The notes beneath the pieces are model-generated. The model saw nothing but the letters and a program-made list of their open reading frames with translations, was not told the DNA's origin and made no database searches. 64,000 bases of DNA from Lysobacter_K koreensis. Lineage in GTDB: Bacteria > Pseudomonadota > Gammaproteobacteria > Xanthomonadales > Xanthomonadaceae. Every line of letters begins with the position of its first letter. The stretch's first letter is position 1. Both the position numbers and the translations under genes were made by a program. The stretch is taken from NCBI RefSeq assembly GCF_042677045.1, contig NZ_JBHTIH010000004.1, positions 310,001 to 374,000 of the forward strand, read 5' to 3'. Below are positions 38,617 to 47,430 of this stretch, piece after piece.

Positions 38617-39063
38617 GTGAAGATTCGTGCCTGCCTGCTCGCGCTGCTGTTGGTCGCCCCCGTCGCCTCCGCGTCCGTCGACCGCGGCGTCCTCCAGTTC
38701 GAGGCGATCCGCACCCAGCAGGCGCAGATCCGCACAGGCGTCGAATCGCGCAGCGGCCGCTTCAAGGAATTGCCCGCGAACACGCGCAGCGAACTGCTCG
38801 CCAAGCAGGCGCAGCTGCTGTCGCTGATGGAGGGCAAGCAGTCGACCGATGAGCTAAACGAGACCCAGAAGACCGAGGTCTTCAACACCCTCGAGTGGAT
38901 CGAGGCGGCGGTCAACAACGCTGACGACGAACGCATGGTCTGCGAGCGCCGCGCGATCCTGGGCAGCACCCGCAAGGAGCGCGTGTGCAAGACCGCCGGC
39001 CAGTTGCGCGTCGAGCGCGAGGCCGCCCGCGAGCGCATGGACAGCCGCGACATGCAGCGCTGA
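38617..39063 (+). CDS. Small secreted paralog B
   Basis: A 148-residue protein from GTG 38617 (gtggagaacc upstream) with a Sec signal (MKIRACLLALLLVAPVASA). It is the closest relative of paralog A: LLAKQAQLLSLMEGKQSTDEL, NTLEWIEAAVNNADDERMVC and the closing loop MVCERRAILGSTRKERVC. The long identical stretch in the middle suggests recent duplication. A hairpin without a T tract follows at 39086-39111. Function unknown. Confidence 0.8.
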   Translation: MKIRACLLALLLVAPVASASVDRGVLQFEAIRTQQAQIRTGVESRSGRFKELPANTRSELLAKQAQLLSLMEGKQSTDELNETQKTEVFNTLEWIEAAVNNADDERMVCERRAILGSTRKERVCKTAGQLRVEREAARERMDSRDMQR

Positions 39064-39085
39064 AGCGCGCTACCTGATGCGACCC

Positions 39086-39111
39086 GAACGGGCGGCCCAG
39101 GCCGCCCGTTC
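39086..39111. terminator. Hairpin after paralog B
   Basis: Perfect 11-bp stem gaacgggcggc / gccgcccgttc with a four-base loop, no clear T tract on either strand. Probably a transcript-end or mRNA-stability hairpin. Confidence 0.5.
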
Positions 39112-39177
39112 CTGTGTCCGGCCTCCGAATCCGGCGCCGTTGTAGGCGGTATTGACGCGGCAGTACGGGAGATTGCA

Positions 39178-39672
39178 ATGAACCGGCACGCCTTCACGGT
39201 CACCTTGCTGCTGTCGCTGGCAGCCACGGCCGCCACCGCCAACGTCGGAAAAATCGGCCAGATCCTGCAGCAGCAACGCGAGATACGCGACGCATCCGAG
39301 CACTCGACCGGCGCTTATGCCCGGTTCGGCGCTGAAGCACTGGGGCGGATGCACGCCGCGCAGGACCGCATCTTCGAACTGCTTGATGGCGTGAGCGCAG
39401 TGGAACAACTCAACCGTGACCAGCAGGCTGAGCTGTTCAATGCACTGGAAGAGGTCAAGGCGGTGATTGCCGACAATCAGGCGAACAAGCAGGTCTGCTG
39501 GCGCGAGCACAAGCTGGGCACGACATTGAGGCAGACGCGATGCGCGACGGTTGCCGAACGTGCACAGGCCCGCGAGGAGTCGCGCCAATGGCACGGCGAC
39601 ACCAGCATATGCGGCCAGGCCAGCACCGGAATCTCGTGTGGGACGGACGCCGTCGGGCGCCTCGGGCCGTAG
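39178..39672 (+). CDS. Small secreted paralog C with extended tail
   Basis: A 164-residue protein from ATG 39178 behind gggagattgca, with a Sec signal (TVTLLLSLAATAATA). More diverged than A and B but the same design: ILQQQREIRD, DRIFELLDGVSAVEQL, FNALEEVKAVIADNQ, and the Cys pair KQVCWREHKLGTTLRQTRC. After the second Cys it has a longer tail with two more Cys (SICGQASTGISCGTD). Stop TAG 39670-39672. Confidence 0.78.
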   Translation: MNRHAFTVTLLLSLAATAATANVGKIGQILQQQREIRDASEHSTGAYARFGAEALGRMHAAQDRIFELLDGVSAVEQLNRDQQAELFNALEEVKAVIADNQANKQVCWREHKLGTTLRQTRCATVAERAQAREESRQWHGDTSICGQASTGISCGTDAVGRLGP

Positions 39673-39719
39673 AATCGCCAGCGAGATCCCTGTTCCCGTG
39701 TGCCGACAAGGAGTAGCGA

Positions 39720-40184
39720 ATGAAGCGACTGATTGCGATCGTGGTGGCGTGCATGGCACTCAGCGGCGCCGCGCTGGCACAGGCGGGCGACGAGGGCGAC
39801 GGTTTGCAGCGGATCCTCAAGCAGCAGCACGCGCTCAAGGCCGACCTCGACGATGGCGGCATCGACGGCCTGACCGCGCGCCAGGGCAGTGCGATCCGCA
39901 AGGCGCAGGCCGAGGTGTTCGCGCTGACCGAAGGCAAGGCGGCGCTGGCCGACCTGTCGATGGACCAGAAGGTGCAGCTGGAGAACGCGCTGGAGCGGAT
40001 CAACGCGCAGGTCAAGAACAGCAAGGCCGGCCACGACGAGCAGCAGGTGTGCTGGCGCGAGCAGAAATCCGGGTCCAGCGTGAAGGTCACCCGCTGCGGC
40101 ACCGAGGCGGAACGGCGCGAGGCCCGCGAGGGTGCGCGCGATTTCCTGGAACGCCCGAAGGTCTGCGGCGAACGCTGCGGTTGA
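39720..40184 (+). CDS. Small secreted paralog D
   Basis: A 154-residue protein from ATG 39720 with an aaggag site. Sec signal VACMALSGAALAQA. It shares LKQQHALKADL, EVFALTEGKAALADL, LENALERINAQVKN and the Cys pair QQVCWREQKSGSSVKVTRC with paralog C, so C and D form one pair and A and B another. A second Cys pair occurs at the C-terminus (KVCGERCG). A REP element follows. Confidence 0.78.
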   Translation: MKRLIAIVVACMALSGAALAQAGDEGDGLQRILKQQHALKADLDDGGIDGLTARQGSAIRKAQAEVFALTEGKAALADLSMDQKVQLENALERINAQVKNSKAGHDEQQVCWREQKSGSSVKVTRCGTEAERREAREGARDFLERPKVCGERCG

Positions 40185-40193
40185 GTGGATGAC

Positions 40194-40215
40194 GTACGGC
40201 GGGTTTCAACCCGCC
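40194..40215. repeat. REP family 1, single hairpin
   Basis: A single ggcgggtttcaacccgcc hairpin between paralog D and the convergent comM gene. Confidence 0.75.
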
Positions 40216-40259
40216 ATGGCTGTCCGCGCCGCAAACTAGGCCGGGCTGGTCCGGGGCGC

Positions 40260-41777
40260 TCAGGCCGCCTGGGTGGACTGGCTGCCGCGGTCGATCCGCC
40301 GGTAGCCGATCGCCTCGCTCAGGTGCGCGGTTAGGATCTGCGGTTGGCCGGCAAGGTCGGCGATCGTGCGCGCGACCCGCAGGATGCGGTGCAACGAGCG
40401 CGCCGACAGTTGCAGGGTGTCGACCGCGCGTTCGAGCAAGGCGTGGTCGGCGTTGGAGAGCCGGCAGGTTGCCATGGTTTCGGCCTGGCTTAAGCGGGCA
40501 TTCGGCTTGCCGGCGCGACCGTGCTGGACCGCGCGCGCCTGCACCACGCGCTCGCGCACATCCAAGGTGCACTCGCCGTCGGGCGCATCGGGCCGCAGCT
40601 CGGTCGGCGGCAACCGCGGTACCTCGATGTGCAGGTCGATGCGGTCGAGCAGCGGCCCGGAGATGCGCGCGCGGTAGCGGCGGATCGCCTCGCCGTTGCA
40701 ACGGCAGCGCCCGCTGCTGTCGCCGGCCCAGCCGCACGGGCAGGGGTTCATCGCCGCGACCAGCTGGAACTGCGCCGGGAACTCCGAGCTGCGCGCCGCG
40801 CGCGACACCGTGACCACGCCCGACTCGAGCGGCTCGCGCAGCACCTCGAGCGCACGCCGGTCCCATTCGGGCAGTTCGTCGAGGAACAGCACGCCGCGAT
40901 GTGCGAGGGAAATTTCGCCCGGGCGCGGCTCGGCGCCGCCGCCGACCAGCGCCACCGCGCTGGCGGTGTGGTGCGGCGAGCGGTAAGGCCGTTCCCGCCA
41001 GCGCGCCGGATCCAGACCGCGACCGCTGACCGAGGCGATCGCCGCCGCTTCCAGCGCCTCCTCCTCCGAGGCCTCGGGCAACAGGCCCGACAAGCGCGAG
41101 GCGAGCAGGGTCTTGCCGCAGCCCGGTGGGCCGATCAACAACAAGTGGTGGCCGCCGGCCGCGGCGATCTCCAGTGCGCGCCGCGCGTGCGCCTGCCCGC
41201 GCACGTCGGCCAGGTCCGGGCCGCGCTCGCGCACGGTCGGCAGCGCGATCGCGTGCGGCAGCGGCTTGCGCCCTTCCAGCATCGCGCACACCTCCAGCAG
41301 CGTGCGCGCGGTGCAGGCCTCGACCTGCGTCGCCAGCGCGGCCTCGGCGCCGTTGCCGGCCGGCACGACCAGCTTGCGCCCGGCCTGCGCGGTGGCGAGC
41401 GCCGCCGGCAGCACGCCGTCGACCGCGCGCAGCTCGCCGGTCAGGCCGAGCTCGCCGAGAAACTCGTACTCCTGCAACGCCTCCAGCGGCACCTGGCCGC
41501 TCGCGGCAAGGATGCCCAGCGCGATCGCCAGATCGAAGCGGCCGCCGTCCTTGGGCAGGTCAGCCGGCGCGAGGTTGACGGTGATGCGCCGCGCCGGGAA
41601 TTCGAACTGCGCGCACTGGATCGCCGCACGCACCCGGTCCTTGGCTTCGCGCACCGCGGCTTCGGGCAGGCCGACGATCGACATCGCCGGCAGGCCGCCG
41701 CCCAGGTGCACTTCCACCCGGACCGCGGGCGCACGCACGCCCGAACGCGCACGGCTGTGCACGAGTGCCAGGTTCAT
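40260..41777 (-). CDS. comM: ComM (YifB-type AAA+ ATPase)
   Basis: A 505-residue Mg-chelatase-like AAA+ protein. The N-terminal Lon-protease-like fold (VEVHLGGGLPAMSIVGLPE, RRITVNLAPADLPKDGGRFD) is followed by the ATPase with Walker A GPPGCGKT (216-223), Walker B GVLFLDELPEW, sensor motifs around AMNPCPCGW and a C-terminal lid (RSLHRILRVARTIADLAG). ComM is a hexameric helicase promoting branch migration during natural transformation. ATG 41775-41777. It follows ubiK by ten bases and is likely co-transcribed. Confidence 0.96.
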   Translation of the reverse strand: MNLALVHSRARSGVRAPAVRVEVHLGGGLPAMSIVGLPEAAVREAKDRVRAAIQCAQFEFPARRITVNLAPADLPKDGGRFDLAIALGILAASGQVPLEALQEYEFLGELGLTGELRAVDGVLPAALATAQAGRKLVVPAGNGAEAALATQVEACTARTLLEVCAMLEGRKPLPHAIALPTVRERGPDLADVRGQAHARRALEIAAAGGHHLLLIGPPGCGKTLLASRLSGLLPEASEEEALEAAAIASVSGRGLDPARWRERPYRSPHHTASAVALVGGGAEPRPGEISLAHRGVLFLDELPEWDRRALEVLREPLESGVVTVSRAARSSEFPAQFQLVAAMNPCPCGWAGDSSGRCRCNGEAIRRYRARISGPLLDRIDLHIEVPRLPPTELRPDAPDGECTLDVRERVVQARAVQHGRAGKPNARLSQAETMATCRLSNADHALLERAVDTLQLSARSLHRILRVARTIADLAGQPQILTAHLSEAIGYRRIDRGSQSTQAA

Positions 41778-41787
41778 GGTGGCCGGC

Positions 41788-42054
41788 TCAGTGGCGCGGC
41801 GGCGCGGGGCGGTCGAGCTGCGATTCGAGCTCGGCGACCGCGGCCTGCAGCTGTTCGAGCTTCTCGCGGGTGCGCAGCAACACCGCGCGCTGCACGTCGA
41901 ACTCCTCGCGCGTGACCAGGTCGAGCTTGGCCAGGCCCGACTGCAGCACCGACTTGAAGTTCTGCTGCAGTTCGTCGCGGCCCTCGCGCAGGCCCGGCGG
42001 CACCAGCGAGCTGAGGCGGCGGGCGAGGTCGTCGATGTGGCTGAGGTCGATCAT
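41788..42054 (-). CDS. ubiK: UbiK (BMFP/YqiC) ubiquinone biosynthesis accessory factor
   Basis: An 88-residue protein. The frame is open further upstream but the conserved start is ATG 42052-42054 (MIDLSHIDDLARRLSSLVP). The N-terminus is an amphipathic helix, followed by a long coiled coil (TREEFDVQRAVLLRTREKLE, QLQAAVAELESQLD) that trimerises, as known for BMFP proteins. UbiK binds UbiJ in the soluble Ubi complex; ubiJ is in this window at 15624. In an operon with comM. Confidence 0.93.
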   Translation of the reverse strand: MIDLSHIDDLARRLSSLVPPGLREGRDELQQNFKSVLQSGLAKLDLVTREEFDVQRAVLLRTREKLEQLQAAVAELESQLDRPAPPRH

Positions 42055-42263
42055 GGGATGGCTCCTGCGGCGGTGCAGCCAGCGTGGCCGTGCGGCCGGG
42101 GCTGCGCTATCGGCGCCGGCCGCGCTGCGCTGTCGGAAAAATCCGATACGCCCGAGGCGGTGGGCCGGGACGGCGCGCACTCTACCGCAAGCCCGGGCCG
42201 GGCCGCGTGACCTTCGCGTTATCCTGCCGCCAGCGAACAGTGCCCGCAGGGGAGAGGCAGCCG

Positions 42264-42602
42264 ATGAAGATGGTCATGGCGGTGATCAAGCCGTTCAAGC
42301 TCGACGACGTGCGCGAGGCGCTGGCCGAGGCCGGCGTCGCCGGCATCACCGCCACCGAGGTCAAGGGCTTCGGCCGCCAGAAGGGCCACACCGAGCTCTA
42401 CCGCGGCGCCGAGTACGTGGTCGACTTCCTGCCCAAGATCAAGCTCGAGGTCGCGGTCACCGACGACCAGGTCGACAGCGTGGTCGAGGCGATCATGAAG
42501 GCCGCCGGCACCGGCAAGATCGGCGACGGCAAGATCTTCGTCTGGGAGATGGAGCGGGTGGTGCGGATCCGGACCGGCGAGATGGACGGCGACGCGTTGT
42601 AG
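42264..42602 (+). CDS. glnK: P-II nitrogen-signalling protein
   Basis: A 112-residue P-II protein from ATG 42264 behind ggggagagg. The T-loop is intact with the uridylylation site Y51 in ELYRGAEYVVDF; the B-loop TGKIGDGKIFV and C-loop VVRIRTGE are complete. P-II senses 2-oxoglutarate and ATP/ADP and adjusts nitrogen regulators, glutamine synthetase adenylylation or ammonium channels. Sequence between 52 and 90 (VTDDQVDSVVEAIMKAAG) is slightly nearer GlnK than GlnB; no amtB follows, so the paralog name is tentative. Divergent from ubiK-comM. A decayed copy of its 3' end lies at 44764-44883. Confidence 0.93.
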   Translation: MKMVMAVIKPFKLDDVREALAEAGVAGITATEVKGFGRQKGHTELYRGAEYVVDFLPKIKLEVAVTDDQVDSVVEAIMKAAGTGKIGDGKIFVWEMERVVRIRTGEMDGDAL

Positions 42603-42632
42603 CCGCATCCGCGTGGCGGGCATCGCCGGCGA

Positions 42633-44561
42633 TCACGCCGACGCGGCGAGCGCCTCGTCCTCGATCCGGTTGCGGCCGTCGTGTTTCGCCCGATACAGCG
42701 CGCTGTCCGCGCGCCGGGTGAGTTCGACCAGGCCGCGGTCCTCGCGGCGCAGGCGGGCGACGCCGACGCTGACGGACACCCGCAGGCCAGGCGCGAGGTC
42801 GTCCAGCGCCAACCGCTCGACGCTCGCGCGCAGGCGCTCGGCGATGCGCAGGCCACCGGCCTGGTCGGCGTCGGGCAGCACCACCAGGAACTCCTCGCCG
42901 CCGCTGCGGCCGAGCAGGTCGCCCTGGCGCAGTGCTCCCGAGCAAGTCTGTGCGACGCGCGTCAGCACCGCGTCGCCGACGTCATGGCCGTGCGTGTCGT
43001 TGATGCGCTTGAAGTGGTCGATGTCGATGACCAGCGTGGTCAGTGGCCGCCGGTCGTCGCGCGCGTGCGCGATCGCGTCCTCGCCGAACTGCTCGATCCG
43101 GCGCCGGTTGGCGACCCCGGTCAGCGCGTCGGTGTGGGCGAGGTCGCGCAGCCGGCGCGCGCCGCGCACTTGCCGCAGCACCAGCGCCACCATCAGCAGG
43201 ATCAGCACCGCGCCGAGCCCGAGCGCACTCCACTGCCAGCGCCGGGCGCGCAGCAGCGCCTCGAGCCGGGCGTCGCGCAGTCGCGTTTCGGCGACCAGCC
43301 GGCGATTCTCGTGCTCGCGCTGCTTCGCATCGAAGCGGTGCTGGAGCAGGCGCGTGCGCTCGTCGCCGAGGCGGCGTTGCAAGGCGTCATGCAGCTGCAG
43401 GTAGCGCCTGAAATCGGCGAGCGCGGGCTGCGGCCGGCCCAGCGCTTCGAGCGTGGCGGCACGCGCAAGGTGGAACATCGCGAGGTAGCGCTCGTTGTCC
43501 TCACGCTGCAGCAGCGGCGCCGCGCGGTCGAAGTGCCGCAGCGCGCGCGCATGTCGGCCTAGCGCCGCATTCGCTTCACCGCGACGCAGTTCGAGCATCC
43601 CCGCGTTGGTGTGGTCGCCGGCCGCGGCGAACTCGGCCTGCGCCTGGTCGAGCAGCTGCAACGCCCGCGCGGGTGCACCGAGCTGCGTCTGCGCATAGGC
43701 CATGCCGAGGTGGATGAAGCCGAAGTGGTTGTCAAAGCCGTGGTCCCGTGCGACCTGCAGCGCGCGTTCGTAGGCCGCGAGTGCCTGCGCGGCTTGACCG
43801 AGGTCTTCGAAAGCGTACGCGGTCTGCAGTTCGTCCGAGATCAGCGAGATCCAGTTGCGCTCGCGCAGCGACACCACGCGGCTGCGTTCGAGATAGCGCA
43901 GCGCCTGCCGGTGCTCGCCCATGCGCCGGTAGACGATCGCGACGCGTTGCAGGTTGGCTTCGGCGCGAGCGCGCAAGCCGGCACGTCGGTAGACCGCGCC
44001 TGCGTCCAGCGTGTCGATCAGCGCCAGCGCCTGTTCGCCGAGCCGCGAGCGCACGCCGCCGCGCAGCGCCAGGCCATCGCCGTGCAGTCGCGCCTCGCCG
44101 AGGCTGCGCGCGAGCATGATGCCGGTACCGTAGTCGGTGATCGCCGCGCGCGTATCGAGCGCGACCTCGGCATGACTGGCGCGGCAGTAATGGAAGTGCA
44201 CCTGCAACTGCGGCGCGCGCGCGCGGCGCGCGTCGGCGATGCCGCGCTCGGCGAACGCGCGTCCGCTCGCGGGCTCGTCCGGGTGCCAGGCGCAGGCGAG
44301 CGCGCGGTAGCCAAGTTCGCGGCGGGCGTCGCCCGGCGGCAGCAGCTCGTGCAGGGTCGCGAGGTCGGCGCGCGCGCGCTTTTCGTCGAACTCCCAGGCA
44401 GCGTCCGCGGCGATCCGCTCAAAGGCGCGATCAAACGCCGCGGCGGTCGTCGGCCGTGGGCCACGACCGTCAGGCCGCTCCTGTGCCGCTGCCGGCGCGC
44501 ACGCCCCGGCGAGCGCGAGGAGCGCGGCGAGGGCTGGCAATAAAAGGCTATGGAACGGCAT
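42633..44561 (-). CDS. Exported/membrane TPR + GGDEF diguanylate cyclase
   Basis: About 642 residues from ATG 44559-44561; a TTG ten codons upstream (44591) is less likely. The N-terminus is a Sec signal (MPFHSLLLPALAALLALAG), then a periplasmic TPR-type helical sensor (about 80-395), a transmembrane helix (about 435-455, ALGLGAVLILLMVALVL) and a cytoplasmic GGDEF domain with TDALTGVANRRRIEQFG and GGEEF. The I-site RQGD sits five residues before GGEEF, so feedback inhibition is expected. This architecture is common among Xanthomonadaceae diguanylate cyclases. It faces glnK tail to tail with a 30-base gap. Confidence 0.92.
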   Translation of the reverse strand: MPFHSLLLPALAALLALAGACAPAAAQERPDGRGPRPTTAAAFDRAFERIAADAAWEFDEKRARADLATLHELLPPGDARRELGYRALACAWHPDEPASGRAFAERGIADARRARAPQLQVHFHYCRASHAEVALDTRAAITDYGTGIMLARSLGEARLHGDGLALRGGVRSRLGEQALALIDTLDAGAVYRRAGLRARAEANLQRVAIVYRRMGEHRQALRYLERSRVVSLRERNWISLISDELQTAYAFEDLGQAAQALAAYERALQVARDHGFDNHFGFIHLGMAYAQTQLGAPARALQLLDQAQAEFAAAGDHTNAGMLELRRGEANAALGRHARALRHFDRAAPLLQREDNERYLAMFHLARAATLEALGRPQPALADFRRYLQLHDALQRRLGDERTRLLQHRFDAKQREHENRRLVAETRLRDARLEALLRARRWQWSALGLGAVLILLMVALVLRQVRGARRLRDLAHTDALTGVANRRRIEQFGEDAIAHARDDRRPLTTLVIDIDHFKRINDTHGHDVGDAVLTRVAQTCSGALRQGDLLGRSGGEEFLVVLPDADQAGGLRIAERLRASVERLALDDLAPGLRVSVSVGVARLRREDRGLVELTRRADSALYRAKHDGRNRIEDEALAASA

Positions 44562-44763
44562 CGACGCACCCGCGAGCAAGGGACCACGCAATCACGCTTC
44601 AATCCCTTGCGCCGAGAGCCCCCGGCCGGTGTTGCCTACGCCACCCCTCCCCGGGTGGCGGTGTCGTGGCGACCGACGGCACGGCCGTCATCGCGGACTG
44701 CGGCGACTCGCGCCGAACCGGATCAGCCGTTCAGCGCCGGCGCGCCACGATGGATATCGGCCG

Positions 44764-44883
44764 GGTAGTAGCGGATCTGAAGGCTGGCGGTACCGGCAAG
44801 TCCGGCGACGGCAAGATCTTAGTCTGGGACCTGGAGCGGGTGGTACTGATCGCACCGGCGAGATGGACGGCGACGGGCTGTAG
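44764..44883 (+). pseudogene. Decayed duplicate of the glnK 3' end
   Basis: About 120 bases match the last ~40 codons of the P-II gene at 42264-42602: gtagtagcg, gatctgaaggctggcggtac, cggcaagtccggcgacggca, agatcttagtctgggacctg and gagcgggtggt correspond to the intact copy in order, and the run gagatggacggcgac plus ctgtag matches the end. Translation gives GGTGKSGDGKILVWDLERVV, then a one-base loss puts the final TGEMDGDGL in another frame. There is no 5' portion. It is a partial duplication with frameshift, located across the TPR-GGDEF gene from the parent. Confidence 0.85.
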
Positions 44884-44966
44884 CCAGCGTAGGGACGAAA
44901 ACGCATTCCGCCAATAACGACGCGCCACTACACTTTGCAACCGCCCACGCCGGGCGATCGACACCA

Positions 44967-46106
44967 ATGATGCGCACGACCCGCCTGCCCGGCCTCGATC
45001 TCCTCCGCGCCATCGCCATCGTCTGGGTGATGTTGTTCCATTCGTTCCTGGTCGGTGGGCTTGCGCCCGACCTTGCATGGCTTTCGCGCTATGGCTGGAT
45101 GGGCGTGGATATCTTCTTTGTCCTGAGCGGGTTCCTGATCGGTCGCCAGGTGCTTTCGCCGCTGGCCCACGGAGGCGACCTTTCGTTTGGTTCGTTCTAC
45201 GTCCGCCGCGCCTACCGAATTCTGCCCGCGTTCCTGGTGGTGCTGGCGATATACGTCGCATTTCCGGCGATGCGCGAGGCGCCCGGGCTGGCGCCGTGGT
45301 GGCAGTTCGCTACCTTCAGCGTCAACCTGTTGATCGACTACGGCAGCCAACAGGCGTTCTCGCATGCCTGGTCGCTGTGCGTCGAGGAGCACTTCTACCT
45401 GTTGTTTCCGGCACTGGCGTGGGGTTTGACGCGTCGGCCGTCGACGGCGAAGTTCCTGGCCGTGTGCGCGGTCCTGGTCGTGGCAGGCGTAGTGCTGCGG
45501 GGCGCCGTGTGGCTGCATTACACCGCCTTGGATCCGGATCGGAACTGGTTCGTCGAGGATATCTTCTACCCTACCTGGAGCCGCCTCGATGGGCTGCTCG
45601 CGGGAGTGATGCTGGCGACCGTGGCGGCTTTCCGGCCGGCGTGGTGGGAGCGCCTGCTCGCGCGCGGAAACAGCTTCTTGCTGCTCGGGTTGCTCGGCAT
45701 GGCGCTGGCGTTCTGGCTGTTCCGCGACCGCACGGGCCTGCTTGGCAACACGATCGGGTGGCCGCTGTTGTCCGCGGCGATCGCGTGTCTGGTGGTGGCG
45801 GGCATCAGCACGACGAGTTGGATCAGTCGATTTTCGTGGCCGGGTGTGGGCTGGATCGCGGCCGCGTCCTACAGCCTCTACCTCAGCCACAAGCTTGTAT
45901 TCGTGGCGGTGGAGCGGGGCTCCGGGGAGTGGCTTCAGGGCCGCGGGCTGCTCGCGTTCCTGGTGTATGCGGCCGCCACCGCATTCGGCGGTGCAGCGCT
46001 GTATTACGGAGTCGAGCGGCCGTTCCTGCGGCTGCGCGAGCGACGCCGGCGACATCTGATCGGCGTACCGTTGCCTGCAGCGATTGTGGAGCCGTCGGCG
46101 GGCTGA
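44967..46106 (+). CDS. Acyltransferase 3 (OafA/YrhL-like) membrane protein
   Basis: A 379-residue integral membrane protein from ATG 44967 with about ten hydrophobic helices. Family motifs: LPGLDLLRAIAIVWVMLFH (first helix, with the R-x10-H pattern), VDIFFVLSGFLIG, and SFYVRRAYRILPAF; EEHFYLLFP is the conserved second signature. Such proteins O-acetylate or acylate polysaccharides, LPS or lipids at the inner membrane. Composition is slightly less GC-rich than neighbours. No sugar-polymer genes are adjacent, so the acceptor is unknown. Confidence 0.93.
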   Translation: MMRTTRLPGLDLLRAIAIVWVMLFHSFLVGGLAPDLAWLSRYGWMGVDIFFVLSGFLIGRQVLSPLAHGGDLSFGSFYVRRAYRILPAFLVVLAIYVAFPAMREAPGLAPWWQFATFSVNLLIDYGSQQAFSHAWSLCVEEHFYLLFPALAWGLTRRPSTAKFLAVCAVLVVAGVVLRGAVWLHYTALDPDRNWFVEDIFYPTWSRLDGLLAGVMLATVAAFRPAWWERLLARGNSFLLLGLLGMALAFWLFRDRTGLLGNTIGWPLLSAAIACLVVAGISTTSWISRFSWPGVGWIAAASYSLYLSHKLVFVAVERGSGEWLQGRGLLAFLVYAAATAFGGAALYYGVERPFLRLRERRRRHLIGVPLPAAIVEPSAG

Positions 46107-46155
46107 TACCGACGCTGCTGAATTGTCGCTTCTGGAGACCTGACCTCCCTCGGCC

Positions 46156-46240
46156 GTCGGCTGGGTTGGCTACATCAACCCAGCGCATGGGTGGGTCGCG
46201 CGGCGATAGCCAGCAAGCGCACCCAGGGGGACGTGCGCGA
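46156..46240. repeat. REP family 2, degenerate copy
   Basis: ggctgggttggctacatcaa with cccagc, then a degraded right half with gctgggtt at 46239. Related to 17977-18055. Confidence 0.65.
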
Positions 46241-46278
46241 TGCTGGGTTATGGCGCATTGCGTCTAAACCTCCCTACG

Positions 46279-46304
46279 AAAAGCCCCGCGCTTGGCGGGG
46301 CTTT
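46279..46304 (-). terminator. Terminator downstream of speE
   Basis: Stem aagccccgc / gcggggctt (46281-46289 with 46295-46303). Read on the minus strand it ends in cttttcg, so it probably terminates speE; on the plus strand only cttt follows. Confidence 0.65.
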
Positions 46305-46307
46305 CGC

Positions 46308-46345
46308 GTCCAGGAGATTCCTTGCTGCGCTCGGGATGACGGCAA
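46308..46345. repeat. CTGCGCTCGGGATGACGG repeat fragment
   Basis: aggagattccttgctgcgct with cgggatgacggcaagg, the same family as the copies that flank the GIY-YIG gene (53730-53762 and 54073-54104). Confidence 0.6.
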
Positions 46346-46363
46346 GGGCAGGGTGACGGTGGC

Positions 46364-47215
46364 TTACTCGCCCAGCGCGGCGGCCACGAACGGCGGCAGC
46401 GTCGCCGCGCCCTTGTGGATGTCGGCGCTGTAGTACTTCGAATCGAATGCCTTGGCGCGCGCATCGGCTTCGCGGAACGCGAAGCCGCCGGACTTCCTGG
46501 CCAGCGTGCACGACCACCAGCCGGTCGGGTAGCACGGCTGCGGGAACGGCAGGGTCTGGAACGTGGTGAAGCCGGCCTTGGCCATCTCGGCGCGCATTTC
46601 CTTGATCAGTTCCAGCAGCACCAAAGGCGACTCGGACTGCTGCACCAGGATGCCGTCGTCCTTGAGCGCGGCGAAGCAGCTGGCGTAGAACGCCTTGTTG
46701 AACAGGCCTTCGGCCGGGCCGACCGGGTCGGTCGAGTCGACGATCACGATGTCGACGCTGCCCGGCGCGCAGTTCGCCATGTAGGCGATGCCGTCGTCGA
46801 ACAGCAGCTCGGCGCGCGGGTCGTGGTTGGAATCGCACAGCTCCGGGAACCATTTCTCGGCCATTCGCGTGACCTGCTCGTCGATGTCGCACTGGGTCGC
46901 GCTCTGCACACCGGGGTGCTTGAGCACCTCGCGCAGGGTGCCGCAGTCGCCGCCGCCGATGATGACCACCCGCTTCGGGTCGGCGTGGGTGAACAGCGCC
47001 GGGTGCGACATCATCTCGTGGTAGAGGAAGTTGTCGCGCGTGGTCAGCATCATCGCGCCGTCGATGAGCATCAGGTTGCCCCAGTCGGTGCTTTCGTAGA
47101 TCTCGATCTTCTGGAACGGCGACTGCACTTCATCGAGCTTCTTGGTGATGCGGTAGCCGATGGCCGAGCCGGCGGGTTCGAAGTTCTCGTAGTGCCACGT
47201 CGTATTCGCGTTCAT
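46364..47215 (-). CDS. speE: Spermidine synthase
   Basis: A 283-residue aminopropyltransferase from ATG 47213-47215 (MNANTTWHYE); the upstream open frame is rejected. Motifs: QSPFQKIEIYES, LMLIDGAMMLTTRDNF with YHEMMSHPAL (substrate loop), VVIIGGGDCGTLREVLKH (decarboxylated SAM binding), VDIVIVDSTDPVGPAEGLF containing the catalytic Asp. It transfers aminopropyl to putrescine to make spermidine. It is divergent from speA, forming the usual polyamine pair of this family, with a 215-base shared gap. Confidence 0.96.
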   Translation of the reverse strand: MNANTTWHYENFEPAGSAIGYRITKKLDEVQSPFQKIEIYESTDWGNLMLIDGAMMLTTRDNFLYHEMMSHPALFTHADPKRVVIIGGGDCGTLREVLKHPGVQSATQCDIDEQVTRMAEKWFPELCDSNHDPRAELLFDDGIAYMANCAPGSVDIVIVDSTDPVGPAEGLFNKAFYASCFAALKDDGILVQQSESPLVLLELIKEMRAEMAKAGFTTFQTLPFPQPCYPTGWWSCTLARKSGGFAFREADARAKAFDSKYYSADIHKGAATLPPFVAAALGE

Positions 47216-47430
47216 TCCAGTCCGTCCAGTGCAGTGGCCCGTTCCGACGCACACGATCCCGCAAAAGGCATCGCACGTCGATCGGGCCGAAGTTAGGGGC
47301 GCGGATTGTAGCGAACGCCGGCGAACACGCCGGTGACGGCGTGATCCGGGACGCATCGGCGCCACGCTACGGCCGCGTACAGACACCGGGGGTAGAATGC
47401 GCGTCCCCCAACCCTGCCGGTGCCACGCCG

